Assembly: GCA_903884265.1 (NCBI GenBank)
Contig: CAISEG010000145.1
Span: forward strand, 1 to 32,158
Direction: 5' to 3'
From: an uncultured Anaerolineales bacterium
GTDB lineage: Bacteria; Chloroflexota; Anaerolineae; Anaerolineales; Villigracilaceae
DNA: 32,158 bases
Numbering within the stretch: the stretch's first letter is position 1; each line of letters begins with the position of its first letter. The translations under genes and the position numbers were made by a program. Below, piece by piece: positions 26,293-32,158 of this stretch. A model generated the notes under the pieces. The model had not been told where the DNA came from, did no database searches, and saw nothing but the letters and a program-made list of their open reading frames with translations.

Positions 26293-26823
26293 ATGGACAT
26301 CCTGCCCCTCCCCCCTCCTCGTTCCCTGACCGTCTTCTGCGCCCCCGGCGGATCGCTCGAACCGGTTGCACAGGTCATGGCGGAACTGGCCCTGCGCGGC
26401 CCGCTGACCGTCCTGGACGGCGGCAACCGCTTCCCCGCCTATCACCTGATTAGGCTCATCAGCGGCCGCATTTTCGATCCGTCTTCCGTCCTGCAGCATA
26501 CCTTCATCCGACGCGCCTTCACCTGCCACCAGGTGCTGGCCATGCTTGAGGGCACACTCACATTGCCCCAGCCCTGCATCCTCCTCGACCTCCTGGCCAC
26601 TTTCTATGATGAGCAGGTTCCCGTGCAGGAAGTCCGCCGCCTGTTGGATGGCGCCTTACGCCAGGTCGAACGCCTGTGTCAGGTCTCCCCGGTCCTGGTG
26701 ACCGCCACCCCGCCGCACACCACTGGCCGGGCTTTTCTGCTGGAGCAGCTCTGCGCCCGCGCCGATCAGCTCTTCGCCCTCGAACTGCCCGCCTCGCCGC
26801 CCCTTCAACCTGCCCTCTTCTAG
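26293..26823 (+). CDS. RecA/Rad51-fold protein lacking a recognisable Walker A motif (PolB2-operon-associated type)
   Basis: SLTVFCAPGGSLEPVAQVMAELAL (P-loop position, no GKT/S), RIFDPSSVLQHTFIRRAFTCHQVLAML (Rad51-like), PCILLDLLATFYDEQV (Walker B position). Confidence 0.6.
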   Translation: MDILPLPPPRSLTVFCAPGGSLEPVAQVMAELALRGPLTVLDGGNRFPAYHLIRLISGRIFDPSSVLQHTFIRRAFTCHQVLAMLEGTLTLPQPCILLDLLATFYDEQVPVQEVRRLLDGALRQVERLCQVSPVLVTATPPHTTGRAFLLEQLCARADQLFALELPASPPLQPALF

Positions 26824-26831
26824 TCGCTGCT

Positions 26832-27104
26832 ATGGGCCGCACCCTTCCTTCCAGCACCCAGAATTTCCTCCAGGAACAGGCCTCCTTCGCCCGCTTCCGG
26901 CGCGCCCTGCGTCGTTCCGACCAGGTCGCACTGGACGACTTGTTCGCCTCCGCCCGCCAGCATCTTGCCGCCGCGGCCTACGCGGCCAACGCCCTGCCTT
27001 TCGAGACCTTCCTGCTGGCCATGCTGCTCGAAGAGCATAAGCAGGTCATGCGCCTGCGCCAGCTTGTGGAGGCAGACCTGCATATTACCCCCGGAGATGG
27101 CTGA
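26832..27104 (+). CDS. Small helical protein of the PolB cassette
   Basis: 90 aa MGRTLPSSTQNFLQEQASFARFRRALRRSDQVALDDLFASARQHLAAAAYAANALPFETFLLAMLLEEHKQVMRLRQLVEADLHITPGDG. Starts 9 bp after the upstream stop; overlaps the polB start. Confidence 0.65.
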   Translation: MGRTLPSSTQNFLQEQASFARFRRALRRSDQVALDDLFASARQHLAAAAYAANALPFETFLLAMLLEEHKQVMRLRQLVEADLHITPGDG

Positions 27105-29397
27105 ACTCACCGGCTGGCTTCTGGATGTATACGCCGGAGAACAGGGGCTGACGATCTGGCTGCTGACCGACAACGGGGAACGCCGCTGCCTGAGCCAAAC
27201 TTTCCCCGTCACCTTCTTCGCCGCCAGCCAGGCCGTTCGACAGGGTCTTGATAAACTCGACCTGCCAGCTCACGGCAGCACCTCGGACCTGCGCGCGGCA
27301 TGGCGCTGGCTTTCCTCCCAGTCAGAGCCGCTGCGCCTGGCACGGGCTGAGCGCCGGGATCTGTTTGCTGGCCCCATCCCGGTCCTGTCCATTGAAGTCC
27401 AACAACCCGCCCACCTCCCGGGGTTGTTCCGGCGCTTCTCAGCAGCTTTCCCCAACCTGACATTTTACGACGCGGACCTTCCCATCTCTCTGCGCTATGG
27501 GGCGGTTTTCGGTGTCTTCCCCTTATGTCGCTGCTGTGTGGAGGTGCAGGGCAACCAGGTTAAAACCATCCTCGCCCTCGACTCGCCCTGGGACCTTGAT
27601 CCCGAATACCCGCCCCTGCGTCTCCTGGCGCTTGAACCAGACTGCAACCCCTCGCATGCCGTACCGAAAGGGATCATTTTTTCCTACAAAGATATCCGCT
27701 ACCGTATGCCGCTTGAACCGGTTCGGGCGCTGCTGGCCAACCTCAAATCCATCCTTCGGACTTACGACCCCGACATGCTCCTGACCTCATGGGGCGACAC
27801 CTGGCTCCTGCCAAAACTGCTTGAACTCTCCCAAGCAAATCCCCTGCCGCTCAATCGCGACCCATCCGCCCTCATCACCCGTAAAGAACAGCGCACCTAC
27901 TACGCCTATGGACAGGTCATTTACCGCGGTGCGCAGGTCCACTTGGCTGGGCGCTGGCACATCGACAAATATAACGCCGTCATGTACCACGACTATGGCC
28001 TGGACGGGATCTTTGAACTGGCACGTGTCACCGGCCTGCCTGTCCAGACAGTTGCGCGCGTTTCGCCTGGAACGGGCATCTCCTCCATGCAGATCATGAC
28101 GGCCCTGCGCCAGGGCGTCCTCGTCCCGTGGCGTAAACAGCAGGCCGAAGCTCCGAAAAACTTGTTTGAACTCGTGCGCGCCGATATGGGCGGGCTGGTC
28201 TACCAGCCAACCATCGGCCTGCACAGCAACGTGGCCGAAGTTGATTTCGTCTCCATGTATCCCAGTATTATGTCCCACTTCAACATTTCCCCGGAAACGA
28301 TCCTGCCGGGTGAGAACGACCCGCAGACCGGTCTGCCCCTCACCCGCCCGGAGCGTGGGCTGGTTCCCACCACCCTCCAGCCGCTCCTGCAGAAGCGTAT
28401 CGCCATCAAGTCGCAATTGCTGTGCCTGCCAAAATGGGATCCCCGCCGCAAGCGCTACCAGGCCACCGCCTCCGCTTACAAGTGGCTGCTGGTCACCTGC
28501 TTCGGATATCTGGGCTACAAGAATGCCCGCTTCGGGCGCATCGAATCGCATGAGGCGGTCACCGCCTATGGGCGCGAGACCCTGCTGCGCGCCAAGGAAG
28601 CCGCCGAAGACCTGGGTTTTGAAGTTCTTCACCTGTATGTGGATGGGATGTGGATTAAAAAACCCGCTTTCGCCACCCCGGCCGATTTCCAGCCCCTGCT
28701 TAACGAGATTCTCACCCGCACCGGCCTGCCCATTGCCTTGGATGGGGTCTATCGTTGGGTGGCATTTTTGCCTTCCAGGCTGGATGCGCGTATTCCGGTG
28801 GCAAATCGTTATTTCGGTGTCTTTCAAAGCGGGGAGATCAAGGTACGCGGCATTGAATTGCGCCGGCGCGACACGCCCGATTTCATCCGCGAAACGCAGC
28901 AGCAAATGCTCAATATCCTGGCCAAAGCCCCCGACGCTGAACATGTTCCAAACCTGCTCCCTGAAGTACAGGCTCTCGTACACCGCCGGCTGGCAGACCT
29001 GAAGCGCGGGCGCGTGCCACCGGAGAAACTGATTGTCCGCCAAACCCTGAGTCGCGAACTGGACGCCTACCGTTCCCCTTCCCCCGCAGCTCTGGCGGCG
29101 CGCCAACTGGCAGACCGCGCCGCGCCTCTGCGTCCCGGCCAGGTGGTGCGTTTTCTCTATACCCTGGGCAAACCGGGAGTGCGGGCCTGGGATCTGCCGG
29201 GTGAAATGGATTGCAGGACGATCGATGTTGCCCGTTATTCCACCCTGCTGGAGCGCGCCGCCGAGACGATATTTCAGCCTTTCATGTCAGAGCCGGTCGA
29301 AACCAAATTGCCTTTGCTTTCTGGTTTGTATATGCCAAATAAAACCTCTCTTCTTCAAGAACAGGCGGCGGTTAATTGGATTTCCGGAACGGCCTGA
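27097..29397 (+). CDS. Family-B DNA polymerase, PolB2-like, with degenerate catalytic motifs
   Basis: Motif A DFVSMYPSIM; motif B region ASAYKWLLVTCFGYLGYKNARFG; motif C YVDGMWI; N-terminal exonuclease-like region FYDADLPISLRYG…LRLLALEPD…YDPDMLLTSWGDTWLLPKL…YGLDGIFELARVTGLP. ATG at 27097 overlaps the upstream stop (ATGGCTGA). Confidence 0.88.
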   Translation: MAELTGWLLDVYAGEQGLTIWLLTDNGERRCLSQTFPVTFFAASQAVRQGLDKLDLPAHGSTSDLRAAWRWLSSQSEPLRLARAERRDLFAGPIPVLSIEVQQPAHLPGLFRRFSAAFPNLTFYDADLPISLRYGAVFGVFPLCRCCVEVQGNQVKTILALDSPWDLDPEYPPLRLLALEPDCNPSHAVPKGIIFSYKDIRYRMPLEPVRALLANLKSILRTYDPDMLLTSWGDTWLLPKLLELSQANPLPLNRDPSALITRKEQRTYYAYGQVIYRGAQVHLAGRWHIDKYNAVMYHDYGLDGIFELARVTGLPVQTVARVSPGTGISSMQIMTALRQGVLVPWRKQQAEAPKNLFELVRADMGGLVYQPTIGLHSNVAEVDFVSMYPSIMSHFNISPETILPGENDPQTGLPLTRPERGLVPTTLQPLLQKRIAIKSQLLCLPKWDPRRKRYQATASAYKWLLVTCFGYLGYKNARFGRIESHEAVTAYGRETLLRAKEAAEDLGFEVLHLYVDGMWIKKPAFATPADFQPLLNEILTRTGLPIALDGVYRWVAFLPSRLDARIPVANRYFGVFQSGEIKVRGIELRRRDTPDFIRETQQQMLNILAKAPDAEHVPNLLPEVQALVHRRLADLKRGRVPPEKLIVRQTLSRELDAYRSPSPAALAARQLADRAAPLRPGQVVRFLYTLGKPGVRAWDLPGEMDCRTIDVARYSTLLERAAETIFQPFMSEPVETKLPLLSGLYMPNKTSLLQEQAAVNWISGTA

Positions 29398-29484
29398 TCC
29401 GTTGCCCCGCAAGTGCATTAATACCCCATCTTTACCTGATTTGAGACAATCTCGTTTCCAGGATTATCTCCCTTTTAAGTGTGG

Positions 29485-29528
29485 AACAATATCGGCTCCC
29501 TTGATTATCCGAGGGAGCCGATATTGTT
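29485..29528 (+). terminator. Bidirectional terminator between convergent polB and lipoprotein genes
   Basis: aacaatatcggctccct / agggagccgatattgtt, 17-bp perfect stem, 10-nt loop, then TTTTG-rich. Confidence 0.88.
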
Positions 29529-29561
29529 TTGCTTGGTATTTCGTATGCCTGTTCAGCCATC

Positions 29562-30455
29562 TCACCGGCAATGGTTTGGTAGGCCTGACGGATCGCTGTT
29601 GAAACCCAGGGCGCAGGTATTATCGACTTGATATACATCCGGGAGAGTAAGCAATGGGATAAATTGGGTCGGGTCAAAGGTTCCCTGGTACGCCCACGTC
29701 CACCATCCAAAGCTGGTATCGCCATCCAACAGGGAAGGCTTGAAGGCAAATTCGATATCTTTGGTTGGGGTGCGTCGTGCCCAAAGCATATCGGGATCTG
29801 CTCCGCTTCCCTGTTCAAAAATGAGATTAACATTCCCGTCCACAAAACGCCAGGCGTGTACTTTGGCTGTGCTCCAGACTACGTCACTTAAAGCCAGGTT
29901 CTGGACGGCGATGATGACATCACTTAAACCATCCAGATTTAGGTCCAGTTCCAGGAAATAAGTAACCTCGCCATCGCCTTGAGTTGCAACAACATCCACT
30001 GGGTGGATGCGCGCATAGAACCAATTAATATTCGCACCGAACTGGGTTACCTGGATATCCAGGTATGGTAGGTAAGTACTCAGATCGGCTGTAAACGGGC
30101 GTTCTACAAAATTAATATTCCATAGGTCGCAAACTGTGTTAAGCCTTAAGGGCAGGATGGGAGCGCCGTTAGTGTCGGTCATGGTGCAATCGTGCGCTGT
30201 TTGCAACTCGATATAAGATGGTGTCCCTGGTTGGGTGAGGTGTTGGATTTGTGTTGGGGTTGGGACAATGGTCGGAGTAGGTGGTAGAGAGGCTGTGCTG
30301 GTTGCTTCTGGGGGAAGCGCGCTGGGTATTGTCACTGGTTCCGTCGGCGCAGGCGGAACAACAGCCTGCGTGGTTGCGGGTGGCACTCCGCACGCCTGCA
30401 ATGTCAGGCAGAACAATATAGCAATTCCGAATATGGTGCTTATTTTTTTATTCAT
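29562..30455 (-). CDS. Secreted lipoprotein of unknown function
   Basis: MNKKISTIFGIAILFCLTLQAC (lipobox LQAC), P/T-rich linker, then a beta-rich domain; RBS AGGAGG. Confidence 0.75.
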   Translation of the reverse strand: MNKKISTIFGIAILFCLTLQACGVPPATTQAVVPPAPTEPVTIPSALPPEATSTASLPPTPTIVPTPTQIQHLTQPGTPSYIELQTAHDCTMTDTNGAPILPLRLNTVCDLWNINFVERPFTADLSTYLPYLDIQVTQFGANINWFYARIHPVDVVATQGDGEVTYFLELDLNLDGLSDVIIAVQNLALSDVVWSTAKVHAWRFVDGNVNLIFEQGSGADPDMLWARRTPTKDIEFAFKPSLLDGDTSFGWWTWAYQGTFDPTQFIPLLTLPDVYQVDNTCALGFNSDPSGLPNHCR

Positions 30456-30632
30456 TTCTCCTCCTGATTGCTCCTAATCACCGAGAAAATGATCATCATT
30501 CAACGCTTGTGATAAAAATCGCTGTGGGGATAACATGCTGCTCGACCCAGAATCAATTTGTTTTTTATTGTACATCAGAATTTTAGACAATTCACCCCCT
30601 TCAGATAGCCATTCATTCTATTAACAAATCTG

Positions 30633-32158
30633 TTAATCAGGGCTGCCCGCAGGCTTCACGTCTTTTAAATTAAGTTGCAGCGAAGTCCGGCCGTTGAATT
30701 CGTTGGATTCGAAAGTATAGAGCAGGTCCACCCGCAGGGGCAGCTTAGGCTGGAGACCTCCGAGCCGGAAACCGATGGCGTCGTAAGTGACCCGCCCATC
30801 CGTAACCATCAATTTTAAGTGTTTGCTATCCGCCCCCACCGTGCGGGAATTGGTGACCCGCACATCCCTGCTAACGAACACAGCTTCCGGATTCCCGTAA
30901 CCGGTCGGTTGGAGATATTCCAGCTGTTTAAGCAGTTCCGGCTTCAAGTCCGCCAGCGGAACATCCGCGTCCGCCCTTAATGTCTGGCGTAGATCCTGTC
31001 CCTGCAATTCTTCCGTCGCAAGGGTTTTCAGCCTGGTCTTTAGTGCTTCCAGGTTCTCGTTGCTCACTGTGAATCCTGCCGCGGCGGCATGACCGCCATG
31101 GCGGATGAGCAGATCCTTGCACTTGTCGAGCGCTTCGGTGATATGGAATTCCGGGATGGAACGGCACGAACAGCGTGTGGTTTCTGCCAGGACCTGCCCG
31201 ACCACTGCCGGGCGGTAATAAGTTTCGACCAGGCGCGAAGCTGCCAGTCCGACCACACCAGCGTTGAAATCAGGGTGAACCGCAAAGAAAAGGTCCGCCT
31301 CAGGATCTTCGGCTAGGGCCATCGCCTCGGCTTCTGCCTGGATTTTACGGGTGATCTCTTGGCGTTGCCGGTTCTGCACATTCAGTTGCTGTGCCAGGTT
31401 CCCGGCAGTTTTGATATCCTCAGTGATCAGAAGATCGAACGCTGCCAGCGCTGATTCCAGCCGTCCAGCCGCATTCAGGCGTGGCCCAAGGACAAATCCG
31501 ATGCTTGTTGCAGTGATGCGCGCCAACGCTAAGTCCGACACCGCTGCCAGGGAGAATAAACCCTGCCGTTTGGTCTCACGTAGTTTTTGAAGTCCCTTGC
31601 GCACCAGGATGCGGTTCTCGCCCACCAGCGGAGCCAGGTCGGCAACTGTCCCCAGGGCCACCAGGTCAAGCAGATCCTCTTCCTGAAACCCTTCTACTGC
31701 TTTTCCGTTGGAGATCAAAAGGGCTTGAATGATCTTATACGCCACCCCCACTCCGGCCAGGTCTTTATCGGGATATGCATCTCCGGCCTGTTTAGGATTG
31801 ACAACCGCAAAAGCCGCAGGCAGGTCGCCTGCCGCTGGTTGGTGGTGGTCAGAGATGATCAGGTCAAGCCCGATCGAGCGGGCGTAAGCGGCCTCGTCAG
31901 GCGAGCGGATGCCGCAGTCGACAGTGATCACCAACCTGACCCCTTCATTTTTAAGGGTATCCAGGGCCTCATTGTTCAGCCCATAGCCTTCATCGAAGCG
32001 GTTGGGGATATAACCGCTTACATTCCCGCCCATGGCACGCAACGCTTGCACGAGCAATGCTGTCGCAGTAACCCCGTCCACATCGTAATCGCCATAGATC
32101 GCAATTGGTTCCTGGTGGTCGAGAGCATGCCGCACCCGTTCAACCGTGGCTGGAATGC
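30633..32158 (-). CDS. recJ: Single-stranded-DNA-specific exonuclease RecJ (N-terminus beyond window)
   Basis: IAIYGDYDVDGVTATALLVQAL…VDCGIRSPDEAAYARSIGLDLIISDHHQP…VALGTVADLAPL…GPRLNAAGRLESAL…GGHAAAAGFTV; frame open to the window end (…ATVERVRHALDH). Confidence 0.95.
   Translation of the reverse strand, partial: IPATVERVRHALDHQEPIAIYGDYDVDGVTATALLVQALRAMGGNVSGYIPNRFDEGYGLNNEALDTLKNEGVRLVITVDCGIRSPDEAAYARSIGLDLIISDHHQPAAGDLPAAFAVVNPKQAGDAYPDKDLAGVGVAYKIIQALLISNGKAVEGFQEEDLLDLVALGTVADLAPLVGENRILVRKGLQKLRETKRQGLFSLAAVSDLALARITATSIGFVLGPRLNAAGRLESALAAFDLLITEDIKTAGNLAQQLNVQNRQRQEITRKIQAEAEAMALAEDPEADLFFAVHPDFNAGVVGLAASRLVETYYRPAVVGQVLAETTRCSCRSIPEFHITEALDKCKDLLIRHGGHAAAAGFTVSNENLEALKTRLKTLATEELQGQDLRQTLRADADVPLADLKPELLKQLEYLQPTGYGNPEAVFVSRDVRVTNSRTVGADSKHLKLMVTDGRVTYDAIGFRLGGLQPKLPLRVDLLYTFESNEFNGRTSLQLNLKDVKPAGSPD

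Noticed and set aside
26965-27096. ORF-track N-terminal extension of PolB
   Set aside because: Overlaps the small helical ORF in another frame; ATG at 27097 gives the normal stop-start overlap.
27787-29106. 439-aa minus-strand ORF opposite polB
   Set aside because: Lies wholly antisense to a well-supported polymerase; low-complexity composition with no recognisable motifs; expected from GC-rich codon bias.
1-32158. CRISPR arrays, tRNA/rRNA genes, transposases, prophage genes
   Set aside because: Looked for repeat-spacer patterns, tRNA-like cloverleafs and integrase/transposase motifs by eye; none convincing.

Overview
The window looks like a chromosomal segment from an Anaerolineae-type Chloroflexota genome; this is inferred from gene content and protein style, and no database search was run. 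Left part: the 3' end of a GH38-like alpha-mannosidase, an SdpI-family protein, a stand-alone receiver protein, upp, and a zinc-ribbon membrane protein. Next is a minus-strand run yvcK-gap-pgk-tpiA-M50-like that ends at an 18-bp perfect hairpin. It is followed by a ROK sugar kinase, a class-III aminotransferase, a GAF/PAS histidine kinase, a CpXC protein, a divergent FHA-wHTH regulator / Ser-Thr kinase pair, an exported GH3 protein, a glycerophosphodiester phosphodiesterase, an AAA ATPase and a GT2 glycosyltransferase. A DHH phosphoesterase / GHMP (mevalonate-kinase-like) operon sits behind a long, potentially structured leader. The right end has a HAD-IIA phosphatase, a lipoprotein and a partial recJ. 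The most exciting locus is 25762-29397. It encodes (i) a small regulator that appears to fuse a ribbon-helix-helix-like N-terminus to a LuxR HTH, (ii) a RecA/Rad51-like protein lacking a recognisable P-loop, (iii) a small helical protein, and (iv) a family-B DNA polymerase with non-canonical motifs B and C (YVDGMW instead of YGDTDS) and a degenerate exonuclease. The architecture matches the archaeal PolB2-type, putatively damage-tolerance ('mutasome-like') operons as I remember them. Several genes in the window also have a TATAAT-like -10 box only 6-7 nt before ATG, which predicts leaderless transcripts.
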